Shown: positions 34,066-41,017 of the stretch, piece by piece
How positions within the stretch are numbered: position 1 is the stretch's first letter
How the letters are laid out: every line of letters begins with the position of its first letter
Source of the DNA: Eubacteriales bacterium
GTDB taxonomy: Bacteria; Bacillota; Clostridia; Peptostreptococcales; Anaerovoracaceae
DNA: 41,017 bases
Direction of reading: 5' to 3'
Assembly (NCBI GenBank): GCA_028704515.1
Contig: JAQWFH010000018.1
Location: forward strand, 1 to 41,017
Program-made: the position numbers and the translations under genes
The notes under the pieces: generated by a model
Database searches by the model: none
What the model was told of the DNA's origin: nothing
The model's input: only the letters and a program-made list of their open reading frames with translations

Positions 34066-34485
34066 ATGAGAAGTCAAAATATATTTACTCCAAAACGAAA
34101 GATGAGTTATTTAAAAGGCTTCAGTATGTTTGGAGTCCTGATTCTCCTTCTCTTGCTCGGGCTTTTTATGAATCAACCAGGAGGTCCCATTGTTGATTCT
34201 GATATAAAAATAAATGCAAATGCGCCAGCAGATGACACAGGAGATCCGAAACAACAAAAAAATAATGTGTTAATGAACGACGGTAAAGCATATTATCTCT
34301 TGAAAGAAGAAGAAGGCAGGGTTGAACTTTATTATTTCGATGAAGAAGGTGAGAAGAACCTAATACGTACTACAGATATCCCTTTTACCCTTATATCGGA
34401 GCAAGACCAGATACAGTTTAGTAACGGTATAAAAATCGAAAATGAAGTAGACCTTGATAATATTCTTCAGGATTTTGAGAGCTAG
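34066..34485 (+). CDS. Small membrane protein, BofC C-terminal-domain-like
   Basis: The 139-residue product has a basic N-terminus, one membrane helix (about 20-36), a polar Asp/Asn/Gln-rich linker and a C-terminal domain (about 72-139). The pattern is AYYLLKEEEGRVELYYF, DIPFTLISEQDQ, FSNGIKI and ILQDFES. This resembles the C-terminal domain of BofC and the many Clostridial membrane proteins labelled with it (KEYxGxIAV, L.E.D...L..GI.V, LEDY.S). In Bacillus, BofC restrains the SpoIVB protease, and here the gene ends 10 bp before spoIVB. The likeness is by eye only. GAGGTGG precedes the ATG. Confidence 0.7.
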   Translation: MRSQNIFTPKRKMSYLKGFSMFGVLILLLLLGLFMNQPGGPIVDSDIKINANAPADDTGDPKQQKNNVLMNDGKAYYLLKEEEGRVELYYFDEEGEKNLIRTTDIPFTLISEQDQIQFSNGIKIENEVDLDNILQDFES

Positions 34486-34495
34486 GAGGAAGTTG

Positions 34496-35566
34496 ATGAA
34501 AAACATCAACAATATATTAAAAGCAGGCATTACTTTTGTATGCCTTGTCTTATTGATTGCGGCAATAGGCTTCTTTGCCTTGCCAGAAAAAATTGACGAA
34601 GTGAGTACTCCCCTAATAAGCGAACGTACCTTAATACCTGGTGGAAACAGCGTGGGTGTTAAGATGGACGTTAAAGGAGTTCTCATTGTTGGTCTGGAAG
34701 AAATTAAAAACGAAAAAAAGCAATTCGTCAACCCCGGGCTTGAGGCGGGCCTTGAAATAGGCGATACAATCCTTGAAATAAACGGCATTAAGGTCTATAG
34801 AGCTCAAGAAGTAATAAATACAGTAAACGAAATAAGGGGAGACTTAAAGCTTAAAGTCAAGAGGAAAGACAGGACAATTAACCTGAAATTGACACCCGTA
34901 AAATCAGCATATGACGGAACATATAAACTGGGTGTATGGGTAAAGGACAAAACGGCAGGAATTGGAACCTTGACATTTTATAATCCCGAGACAGGGAAGT
35001 TCGGGGCGCTCGGACATGGAATCACAGATGTCGAAACCGGAGAGATACTCAGCGTTGCAGAAGGTGAACTCGTAAATTCGCGAGTAGAGTCAATTAAAGA
35101 GGGAAAAGCAGGTAATCCGGGGGAAATAAGGGGGATATTTTACGAAGCAGAAGCTCCGATCGGATATCTTGAGAAAAATACGGAATATGGTATTTTCGGC
35201 AGCGCATATGAGGATATACAAAATAGCGTATATACGAAGCCGCTTGTCGTTGCCACAAGAGACCAAGTTCGCAAGGGTCCTGCAGAAATCCTTACAACAA
35301 TAAACGGAAATAAAGTAGAAAAGTTTGAAATACAAATAGAGAAAGTTAATTATCAGGAAACTGCCGATACAAGGAGTCTGGTTATACGCGTTACCGACGA
35401 AAGGCTTTTAAAGGAAACAGGCGGAATCGTTCAGGGAATGAGCGGAAGCCCGATTATTCAAAATGGTCGTTTAGTAGGGGCTGTTACACATGTATTTATT
35501 AATAATCCAGGAAAAGGGTACGGTATATTTATAGATTGGATGCTTCAAGAAGGCGACACCGAGTAA
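34496..35566 (+). CDS. spoIVB: SpoIVB peptidase (S55 family)
   Basis: SpoIVB is a serine protease made in the forespore. It crosses into the intermembrane space and triggers pro-sigma-K processing by cutting SpoIVFA. The 356-residue product has one N-terminal membrane helix (about 8-27) and a PDZ domain ([15 protein letters not shown] to about 135). The S55 domain follows, with LGHGITD (His) and [13 protein letters not shown] (nucleophilic Ser). The start follows AGGAGG at 34484-34489. A longer frame to 34454 overlaps the upstream gene and lacks a site. spo0A follows, as in Bacillus. Its last codons form the left arm of the terminator at 35551. Confidence 0.95.
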   Translation: MKNINNILKAGITFVCLVLLIAAIGFFALPEKIDEVSTPLISERTLIPGGNSVGVKMDVKGVLIVGLEEIKNEKKQFVNPGLEAGLEIGDTILEINGIKVYRAQEVINTVNEIRGDLKLKVKRKDRTINLKLTPVKSAYDGTYKLGVWVKDKTAGIGTLTFYNPETGKFGALGHGITDVETGEILSVAEGELVNSRVESIKEGKAGNPGEIRGIFYEAEAPIGYLEKNTEYGIFGSAYEDIQNSVYTKPLVVATRDQVRKGPAEILTTINGNKVEKFEIQIEKVNYQETADTRSLVIRVTDERLLKETGGIVQGMSGSPIIQNGRLVGAVTHVFINNPGKGYGIFIDWMLQEGDTE

Positions 35567-35582
35567 AATCGTGTCGCTTTTT
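35551..35582 (+). terminator. Intrinsic terminator overlapping the spoIVB stop codon
   Basis: A 9-bp stem (35551-35559 with 35571-35579, one G-U) has the spoIVB stop codon in its loop, followed by TTTTT. The left arm is coding sequence. Confidence 0.82.
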
Positions 35583-35685
35583 GTTAATATTTCTGTTCAT
35601 TTATGTACTATATAATAATTGTCAGATAATATACAATATTGTTACAATGCTGCATGTGTTGTTAAACGATAAGGGGGGAATTCTG

Positions 35686-36483
35686 ATGAATAAGATCAAA
35701 ATTGGTATTGCAGATGACAATAAAGATTTTTGTAATATCTTAAACAAGCACTTCAGTGCACAGCAAAACATCCAAATTTTATTTACAGTACATAATGGTC
35801 GAGAAGCATTAGACGCAGTAATAAGCACTACACCCGATGTACTATTGTTAGATATGATTATGCCTCATATGGATGGATTGGATGTGCTTGAAGCAATGCA
35901 AGAGGATAACTTTGAAAATATGCCTAAAACAATCATGCTCTCGGCAATAGGTCAAGAAAGCATAACAAACAAGGCCCTTGCCCTGGGCGCTGAATACTAT
36001 CTTGTAAAGCCTTGTAATCTTGAATTGCTTACAAAGAGAATAAATCAAATGTCAGGCAATACAACCCGTTTCTGCAGCCCCGGAGTATATACAGTCAATA
36101 GTAAAAAGAAAAGCATATTTACAAAACAAGGTGACTTGGAAGTGGATATAACAAACATAATACATGAAGTTGGAGTACCGGCACACATTAAGGGTTACCA
36201 ATATCTACGCGATGCAATAGGCATTGTGGTTGAAGATATGGACATGCTGTCTGCGGTAACAAAGGAGCTCTATCCTCAAATAGCAAAATTAAACAACACC
36301 ACTCCTAGTAGAGTTGAAAGGGCGATACGTCATGCTATAGAGGTATCTTGGAACAGAGGTAAAATAGAGACACTAAACAATTTATTCGGATATACTGTTG
36401 CGAATGACAAGGGTAAACCTACAAATAGCGAATTCATCGCAATTATTGCGGATAAACTGCGCTTGGAAAGAAAGGCAAGCTGA
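35686..36483 (+). CDS. spo0A: Sporulation master regulator Spo0A
   Basis: Spo0A is the response regulator that commits cells to sporulation. The 265-residue product has the receiver domain ([21 protein letters not shown] with the phosphorylated Asp, SAIGQ, VKPCN). The DNA-binding domain ends with [18 protein letters not shown], the Spo0A recognition helix that reads 0A boxes (TGTCGAA). ATG 35686 follows AAGGGGGGAATTC. A longer frame from 35536 overlaps spoIVB and its terminator. A TATAAT at 35611-35616 could be its -10, but the -35 is poor. Confidence 0.97.
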   Translation: MNKIKIGIADDNKDFCNILNKHFSAQQNIQILFTVHNGREALDAVISTTPDVLLLDMIMPHMDGLDVLEAMQEDNFENMPKTIMLSAIGQESITNKALALGAEYYLVKPCNLELLTKRINQMSGNTTRFCSPGVYTVNSKKKSIFTKQGDLEVDITNIIHEVGVPAHIKGYQYLRDAIGIVVEDMDMLSAVTKELYPQIAKLNNTTPSRVERAIRHAIEVSWNRGKIETLNNLFGYTVANDKGKPTNSEFIAIIADKLRLERKAS

Positions 36484-36611
36484 TATGTGCATAGAATAGT
36501 CCCTGCATTCAGCAATTCAAATTATAAATGTTTCAAATTAATTGCATTAAATCCAAAACTATAGTAAACTTATTAGACATAATAAGCATAGTGAAAGGAG
36601 TAAAGAAACGG

Positions 36612-37250
36612 ATGACACCATATGAAATTAGAAACGAAAAATTTGGTCCTCGTGTTGTTGAAGCATTAAAAAGAAGGCACTTCGATGCATATTATTGTTC
36701 AACAAAAGAAGACGCTTTGAAACAAGCGCTCCAGTTAATCCCCGAAGGAGTAACGGTATCTTGGGGAGGGTCTTCAAGTATAGAAGAAATCGGTTTGAAG
36801 GATGCTGTTAAAAACGGCAACTATGAAGCAATGGACAGAGATGCTACCCAGACGCCTGAAGAACGTTGGGAATTGATGAGACAAGCATTACTATGTCATA
36901 CATATATAACGGGTACAAATGCTTTATCCGAAGACGGTCAGCTTGTAAATATTGATGGGAACGGAAATCGCGTTGCTGCGATGACATTTGGACCTCAAAA
37001 TGTAATAGTCATAGCTGGCATAAACAAAATCGCAAAAACAGTAGATGATGCGGCCAGCAGAGCTAGGAACACAGCTGCTCCTATTAATGTTCAGCGCTTT
37101 GGGGATTTAAAAACGCCTTGCACGATGCATGGATATTGTGGTGACTGCATTACTGCAAACTGCGCTTGTGCGTATTTCGTTACAACAAGAATCTCCCGTC
37201 CGCCAGGGAAAATTAAAGTTATTATTGTAGGCGAACCTCTTGGTTTCTAA
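36612..37250 (+). CDS. LUD-domain (lactate-utilisation-like) protein
   Basis: The product (212 residues from ATG 36612) belongs to the LUD/DUF162 family, related to LutB/LutC subunits of lactate utilisation. It has EALKRRHFDAYYCSTKEDAL, VSWGGSSSIEEIGL, and ITGTNALSEDGQLVNIDGNG with NRVAAMTFGP and VIVIAGINKI, all conserved in the family. A Cys-rich segment near the end (TPCTMHGYCGDCITANCACA) is notable and could hold a metal or Fe-S cluster. No lutA/lutB partner is present, so its substrate is unknown. AAAGGAG lies 11 bases before the ATG. An upstream in-frame ATG at 36528 has no ribosome site. Confidence 0.88.
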   Translation: MTPYEIRNEKFGPRVVEALKRRHFDAYYCSTKEDALKQALQLIPEGVTVSWGGSSSIEEIGLKDAVKNGNYEAMDRDATQTPEERWELMRQALLCHTYITGTNALSEDGQLVNIDGNGNRVAAMTFGPQNVIVIAGINKIAKTVDDAASRARNTAAPINVQRFGDLKTPCTMHGYCGDCITANCACAYFVTTRISRPPGKIKVIIVGEPLGF

Positions 37251-37265
37251 AAAGGAGTTCTTTGT

Positions 37266-37454
37266 ATGCTGCCGAAAGAAAAAATAGACAGAATAAATTA
37301 TTTAGCTCGTAAGAAAAAAACATCATTTCTTACCGAAGAAGAATGCATAGAGCAAGGGGCATTGAGGGAAGAATATCTTGTAAGCTTTAGAAAATCCTTT
37401 AAGGCTCAACTTGAGCAAATTGAAATCGTCGACGATAAGGAAGTCGAAAATTGA
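37266..37454 (+). CDS. DUF896 (YnzC-like) small protein
   Basis: The 62-residue product has the DUF896 pattern KIDRINYLARKKKTSFLTEEEC and EQGALREEYLVSFRKSF. It is a short helical cytoplasmic protein found throughout Firmicutes. In Bacillus a member lies in the SOS-induced yneA operon, but no LexA box is visible here. It starts 15 bp after the LUD gene with AAAGGAG, so the two form a unit ended by the terminator at 37474. Its function is unknown. Confidence 0.92.
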   Translation: MLPKEKIDRINYLARKKKTSFLTEEECIEQGALREEYLVSFRKSFKAQLEQIEIVDDKEVEN

Positions 37455-37473
37455 CTGAATAAAAACATCTGAG

Positions 37474-37506
37474 AAGGCGAAAAATTACAAGTTTCTCGCC
37501 TTTTTT
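37474..37506 (+). terminator. Intrinsic terminator after the DUF896 gene
   Basis: AAGGCGA (37474-37480) pairs with TCGCCTT (37496-37502), followed by a T run. Confidence 0.75.
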
Positions 37507-37535
37507 AATGTAAAATCTCCTGGAAGGGAGGTGTT

Positions 37536-37997
37536 ATGATGAATTCATTGAGGAGCTATCATAATTGGCTTGCATTACCAGCCTTAATAATAATAGTGTT
37601 TTGTTTTTTTTCCGGATTTTCAAGTGATACCAAGCCTCAATCAATTGAAGATCAATTGTTGCAAAGGACGAAAATAATGCAAGAATGCATGGAGGGAATA
37701 GCAAGCTATAGCGAAACAGAGAAAAAACTCATTCGCCTAGAGACTCAACCGTTGCTTTCCGAAGATGTGAAAAATTTAAAAAACAGTGAAAACAGCAGTT
37801 TTGACAAAGTTCATAAAATGAATATAGTTTCCGTTGAAAATAAGCGCAATATTTTAGGCAACAGCACTTATGAAATAAAAATAAAATGGAATATGGAGGG
37901 GCCTGAAGGCAAATATACGACAGAAGGAAATTACTCTGTTATAACACAAAAGGTAGGGGAAGAATATTTAATATCAAAATTCGACCCTATTTTATAA
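37536..37997 (+). CDS. Exported or membrane-anchored protein of unknown function
   Basis: The 153-residue product has one N-terminal hydrophobic segment (about 12-28, LALPALIIIVFCFFSGF) and a soluble outside domain with alternating polar strands (residues 90-153: MNIVSVENKRNILGNSTYEI, KIKWNMEG, YTTEGNYSVITQK, EEYLISKFDP). That pattern suggests a small beta-rich or NTF2-like fold. There is no lipobox Cys, so it is either anchored by the helix or secreted. I do not recognise the family. GGAAGGGAGGTG precedes two adjacent ATG codons, either of which may be used. It lies between the DUF896 terminator and the iscS promoter. Confidence 0.8.
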   Translation: MMNSLRSYHNWLALPALIIIVFCFFSGFSSDTKPQSIEDQLLQRTKIMQECMEGIASYSETEKKLIRLETQPLLSEDVKNLKNSENSSFDKVHKMNIVSVENKRNILGNSTYEIKIKWNMEGPEGKYTTEGNYSVITQKVGEEYLISKFDPIL

Positions 37998-38005
37998 AAA
38001 TATGT

Positions 38006-38032
38006 TTGAATCTCGGGTTTTTTTGGTATAAT
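38006..38032 (+). promoter_or_regulatory. Promoter for iscS-iscU-mnmA
   Basis: TTGAAT (38006-38011), a short 15-base spacer and TATAAT (38027-38032), 50 bp before the iscS ATG. Confidence 0.6.
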
Positions 38033-38081
38033 ATAAGTTGAAATTTTATTACACTTTAATATATAAACAAAGGAGCAAATC

Positions 38082-39251
38082 ATGCGACAAGTATATTTGG
38101 ATTATTCCGCAACCACACCTGTGAAAAAGGAAGTCCTCGATGTAATGCTTCCGTATTTTTCTGAAAAATACGGCAATCCATCAAGCCTTTATACACTGGG
38201 GCAAGAATCAAAAGATGCTATTACAAAGGCTAGGGGACAAGTTGCTTCGCTTATCAATGCAGATCCCGCCGAGGTATTTTTTACTGCGGGCGGAACGGAA
38301 AGCGATAACTGGGCATTGTTCGGCGCTGTAGATGCACTTAAGAAAAAAGGTAACCATATCATTACTACAAAAATTGAGCACCATGCCATACTTCATTCAT
38401 GCGAGTTTTTGGAAAAACACGGATGCGATGTGACGTATCTCGACATAGACTGTGAAGGAAGAGTTAATGTTGAGGATCTGGAAGCTGCAATCACCGACAA
38501 AACAATTCTAATCAGCGTAATGTTTTTGAATAACGAAATCGGCACAGTTCAGCCGATTAAGGAAATAGGAGAGATTGCAAAGAAACACGGTATATTATTT
38601 CACACAGATGGTGTACAAGCCCTCGGAAATATACCTATAGATTTAAAATCCCTTAACGTAGATCTTTTGTCGATGTCTTCACATAAAATCTATGGTCCAA
38701 AAGGCGTAGGAGCACTGTATGTCAAAAAAGGTGTAAAGATCTCAAATTACATCCACGGGGGAGCACAAGAAATCAAACGTAGAGCCGGTACAGAAAACCT
38801 TCCGGGAATCGTAGGCTTCGGCAAAGCTGCGGAACTTGCAAAAGAAAACTTTGATTCACATGTAAAACATTGTAGTGATTTAAGAAATTATTTTGTCGAT
38901 AAAGTACTTAACAATATACCTAATACTTATCTTAATGCCACTATGGACGGAAGACACCCCGGCAATGCCAACATTACATTTGAATTCGTGGAAGGTGAGG
39001 CAATGCTATTGAGTCTTGATATGCAAGGTATCTCGGTATCAACAGGCTCGGCATGTTCATCAGCATCACTTGTTCCTTCTCACGTATTAACTGCCTTAGG
39101 AATTCCAGTAGAAAAAATTCATGGAACACTGCGTTTTACTTTTGGAGATTTCACAACAAAGGAAGACGTTGATTATACTTTGGAAGCACTTACAAATATA
39201 GTAAATAAACTTAGACAAATTTCACCTGTATCTTCAGAGAAAGGTTGGTAA
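38082..39251 (+). CDS. iscS: Cysteine desulfurase, NifS/IscS type
   Basis: This PLP enzyme takes sulfur from cysteine as an enzyme-bound persulfide. The 389-residue product has YLDYSATTPVKKEVL, the PLP-pocket EHHAILHSCE, HTDGVQALGNI, the Lys in SSHKIYGPKGVGALY and the catalytic-Cys loop STGSACSSAS typical of the group I (IscS/NifS) enzymes. It begins an operon with iscU (7-bp gap) and mnmA, the two main users of its persulfide. The usual iscR regulator is not adjacent. Confidence 0.95.
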   Translation: MRQVYLDYSATTPVKKEVLDVMLPYFSEKYGNPSSLYTLGQESKDAITKARGQVASLINADPAEVFFTAGGTESDNWALFGAVDALKKKGNHIITTKIEHHAILHSCEFLEKHGCDVTYLDIDCEGRVNVEDLEAAITDKTILISVMFLNNEIGTVQPIKEIGEIAKKHGILFHTDGVQALGNIPIDLKSLNVDLLSMSSHKIYGPKGVGALYVKKGVKISNYIHGGAQEIKRRAGTENLPGIVGFGKAAELAKENFDSHVKHCSDLRNYFVDKVLNNIPNTYLNATMDGRHPGNANITFEFVEGEAMLLSLDMQGISVSTGSACSSASLVPSHVLTALGIPVEKIHGTLRFTFGDFTTKEDVDYTLEALTNIVNKLRQISPVSSEKGW

Positions 39252-39258
39252 AAACAAT

Positions 39259-39738
39259 ATGGCAATTTATAATGAAAAAGTAATGGATCACTTCATGAAT
39301 CCTAGAAACATGGGGGAAATCGAAAACGCTGACGGAAAAGGCACATACGGGAGCCCTGTTTGCGGTGATATGATGCAGATTACAATAAAAGTAGAAAATG
39401 ACGTGATCGTCGATGCAAAATTCAAGACATTTGGATGTGGTAGTGCAATTGCATCTTCAAGTATTGCTACAGTTCTTATGGTTGGAAAGACAATAGACGA
39501 AGCTCTTGCCATCACAAATAAGCAGATTGTAGAAGAGCTTGGAGGCTTACCTAATGTCAAAATTCACTGTTCAGTACTCGCCGATAATGCTATAAAAGCT
39601 GCAATTTACGATTACGCACAGAAATCGGGCAAAACATATGCCGGTCTTGAAGGTTTTGATCCTAATGCTGAAGAAGATCATCATGATGTCGCCTGCGACG
39701 AAGAAGCCTGCGGCGGTTCATGCGAAAAAATAAAGTAA
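39259..39738 (+). CDS. iscU: Fe-S cluster scaffold protein, NifU/IscU type
   Basis: IscU assembles Fe-S clusters from IscS sulfur. The 159-residue product has the three scaffold cysteines in SPVCGDMM, FGCGSAIASSS and HCSVLADNAI, with the conserved Asp after the first. Beyond the normal end (about residue 128) it has a Cys- and His-containing tail (EEDHHDVACDEEACGGSC) often seen in anaerobe NifU-like proteins, which may bind metal. The mnmA frame starts within this tail or exactly at its stop. Confidence 0.93.
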   Translation: MAIYNEKVMDHFMNPRNMGEIENADGKGTYGSPVCGDMMQITIKVENDVIVDAKFKTFGCGSAIASSSIATVLMVGKTIDEALAITNKQIVEELGGLPNVKIHCSVLADNAIKAAIYDYAQKSGKTYAGLEGFDPNAEEDHHDVACDEEACGGSCEKIK

Positions 39739-40862
39739 TGAAGAACGGCGGGTTAGATAATAACAAAATATTACTAGGTATTAGCGGCGGAGTGGATAGC
39801 ACCGTCGCTGCTTTGTTAATGCTGGAAAAAGGTTTTGACGTATACGGTTTGTATTTTGATATTACCGGTACCGGAAACATGAGGGATTCAGCCAGAGACA
39901 GCCTGAAAGAAGCTTATGAAAGATGTAACAAAACATTTGTTCCCGAAGAAAAGTTTATTTATATCGATGCAAAAGACGATTTTGAGGGTGTTGTAATAAA
40001 GGATTTCTGCGAAGCATATAGCAAAGGAAGAACTCCAAACCCGTGCATATGCTGCAATCCCAATATAAAATTCAAATACCTTATCAGGGAAGCCAACCGC
40101 ATCGGAGCTTATCATATCGGTACCGGACATTACGCTTCCACATATTATGATTTGGATTCGGGGATATGGTATATTAAAAAATCACCAAGCATTAAGGATC
40201 AATCATATATGCTATGCAGGCTGGGTCAAGAAGAAATATCCAGGCTTATATTTCCGCTGGAGTTGATTGAGAGAAAAGAAACTACCAGACAAATTGCGAG
40301 TGAAGCGGGCTTTTTAAATGCTGATTTGAAGGATAGCCTAGAGCTCTGTTTTGTTCAGAACGACCAAAATTATATAGATTTCTTGAAAGAAAGAGTGGAA
40401 TCACCAAGTGGCAATTTTATAGATGCCGAAGGTAACGTTCTGGCACAGCACAGCGGTATTATCAATTATACTATCGGGAAGCGTAAGGGGCTTGGCGTTA
40501 CATTTGGAAAGCCTATGTTCGTTACGGCAATAAACGCTGAAGATAACACCGTTACTCTAGGAAGTAACGATGATCTATTTACGGACACCGTGACGGCTTC
40601 GGCGGCGTATTTCCCGGGGGCTTTAAATAGAGCTGAGCCTACCCAAATAGGAGCGGGAAATCGCATCCCAGAGGAACTCAGGGGGATTTGCCTTCAAGTC
40701 AAATTGAGATATACGGTAAATCCAGCCGAAGCGGTCATCACACAGCTTGAAGACGGTAGAATAATGGCTAAATTTAAAGAAAAGCAAAGAGCTGCAACAC
40801 CGGGCCAGTCACTCGTCATTTACAAGGACGAAATAATCGTTGGATGCGGTTTTATCGATTAA
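39720..40862 (+). CDS. mnmA: tRNA 2-thiouridylase, MnmA-like
   Basis: MnmA puts sulfur on U34 of Lys, Glu and Gln tRNAs, using persulfide from IscS. The 380-residue product has the PP-loop GISGGVDSTVAALL (about residue 20). A catalytic-Cys region TPNPCICCNPNIKF (C109, C111, C112) and the second Cys in LELCFVQN (C210) follow, then the MnmA beta-barrel domain (YTIGKRKGLGV onwards). It is divergent: the usual FMxxWD after the PP-loop is FDITGTGN, and the CxCC is unusual where most have NPDxxCN. An alternative ATG at 39738 overlaps the iscU stop (TAATG) and would drop six residues. No ribosome site is strong, so coupling is likely. Confidence 0.88.
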   Translation: MRKNKVMKNGGLDNNKILLGISGGVDSTVAALLMLEKGFDVYGLYFDITGTGNMRDSARDSLKEAYERCNKTFVPEEKFIYIDAKDDFEGVVIKDFCEAYSKGRTPNPCICCNPNIKFKYLIREANRIGAYHIGTGHYASTYYDLDSGIWYIKKSPSIKDQSYMLCRLGQEEISRLIFPLELIERKETTRQIASEAGFLNADLKDSLELCFVQNDQNYIDFLKERVESPSGNFIDAEGNVLAQHSGIINYTIGKRKGLGVTFGKPMFVTAINAEDNTVTLGSNDDLFTDTVTASAAYFPGALNRAEPTQIGAGNRIPEELRGICLQVKLRYTVNPAEAVITQLEDGRIMAKFKEKQRAATPGQSLVIYKDEIIVGCGFID

Positions 40863-40903
40863 ATGCGGAACTTTTGTGCGACTTATGATATTTTGAGGGT
40901 TTG

Positions 40904-41017
40904 TCAAACATATGTTACACCGTCAACCAAAAAATTAAATAAAGTTTCCTTAGGAGAAATCCATCCCAAAGGTCTCATAGGGAAATTATTGTAGCGAGTG
41001 TTATGCTTCTTTAGTTG
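40904..41017 (-). mobile_element. IS transposase, C-terminal fragment (runs off window)
   Basis: Reading leftward from the window edge, the minus strand encodes QLKKHNTRYNNFPMRPLGWI and then SPKETLFNFLVDGVTYV before a TGA at 40904-40906. This is the usual end of a DDE/integrase-core transposase of the IS3/IS481 type (YNNxPMRxLxWxSPxE). Bases just beyond the stop (aaaccct on the minus strand) resemble the core of the left-edge inverted repeat. Only 37 codons are visible. It probably belongs to the same IS family as the left fragment, but that cannot be shown here. Confidence 0.75.

Noticed and set aside
36484-36611. A promoter between spo0A and the LUD gene (TTGCAT and TATAGT at 36542-36565).
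   Set aside because: The spacer is only 12 bases, too short for a sigma-A promoter. No better pair was found.
1-41017. A circular element joined at the window ends through one transposase.
   Set aside because: Joining 41017 to 1 would fuse 23 N-terminal to 37 C-terminal transposase codons out of frame with the whole catalytic core missing. Two separate IS fragments fit better, and the gene content is chromosomal.
1-41017. CRISPR arrays, tRNA or rRNA genes, prophage or restriction/defence islands.
   Set aside because: Reading through the window I saw no regularly spaced repeats, no cloverleaf-like sequences with CCA ends, and no phage or defence genes. Apart from the IS ends the content is housekeeping and sporulation genes.

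Overview
The window is a low-GC, gene-dense, almost entirely plus-strand stretch of chromosome from an endospore-forming anaerobic Firmicute (class Clostridia). Spore formation is shown by an alpha/beta-type small acid-soluble spore protein, YlbJ, SpoIVB and Spo0A. Anaerobic life is shown by the oxygen-sensitive class III ribonucleotide reductase NrdD/NrdG. The Shine-Dalgarno sites are strong (GGAGG types), the promoters are TTGACA/TATAAT-like, and most terminators are intrinsic hairpins with U-tracts. I cannot name the genus from sequence alone. Both window edges lie inside minus-strand IS transposase fragments (the 5' end of a gene at the left, the 3' end of one at the right), which is how contigs often break at repeated insertion sequences.

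Layout. 0-5 kb: a remnant resembling the end of an HD-GYP domain, a small multi-pass membrane protein, an AlkD-like repair protein, 5-formyl-THF cyclo-ligase and arginase, then a convergent lipoprotein that looks like an inactivated M20C dipeptidase. 5-8.2 kb: nrdD-nrdG behind an NrdR-box-like palindrome. 8.3-15.4 kb: rpmB, an unlisted 55-residue membrane protein on the minus strand, an Asp23-family gene, recG, a SASP gene, rsmD, coaD, a coiled-coil protein, ylbJ and tmcAL. 15.5-18 kb: ackA, rpmF and convergent dapA. 18-24.7 kb: uppP, ftsK/spoIIIE, rimO, pgsA, cinA. 24.8-28.2 kb: recA behind a LexA box, then a probable L21 leader, rplU, rpmA and obgE. 28.2-31.1 kb: a lysine riboswitch with its terminator controlling a three-gene amino-acid ABC transporter, so lysine is the predicted cargo. 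31.1-37.5 kb: an XRE regulator with a degenerate S24 domain, a degenerate M23 protein resembling SpoIVFA, an HD-domain protein, comEA, a BofC-like membrane protein, spoIVB, spo0A, a LUD-domain protein and a DUF896 protein. 37.5-40.9 kb: an unrecognised exported protein, then iscS-iscU-mnmA, which links persulfide production to Fe-S assembly and tRNA 2-thiolation.

Most of the window is housekeeping sequence. The parts most worth a second look are: the combined absence of Prp and of the cleavable L27 N-terminal extension, with a C-terminally extended L21; the lysine-riboswitch transporter; the possible SpoIVFA-like/BofC-like/SpoIVB/Spo0A neighbourhood; three proteins that keep an enzyme fold but have lost catalytic residues; the promoter-embedded operators at comEA and at the XRE gene; and the overlooked 55-residue membrane protein.
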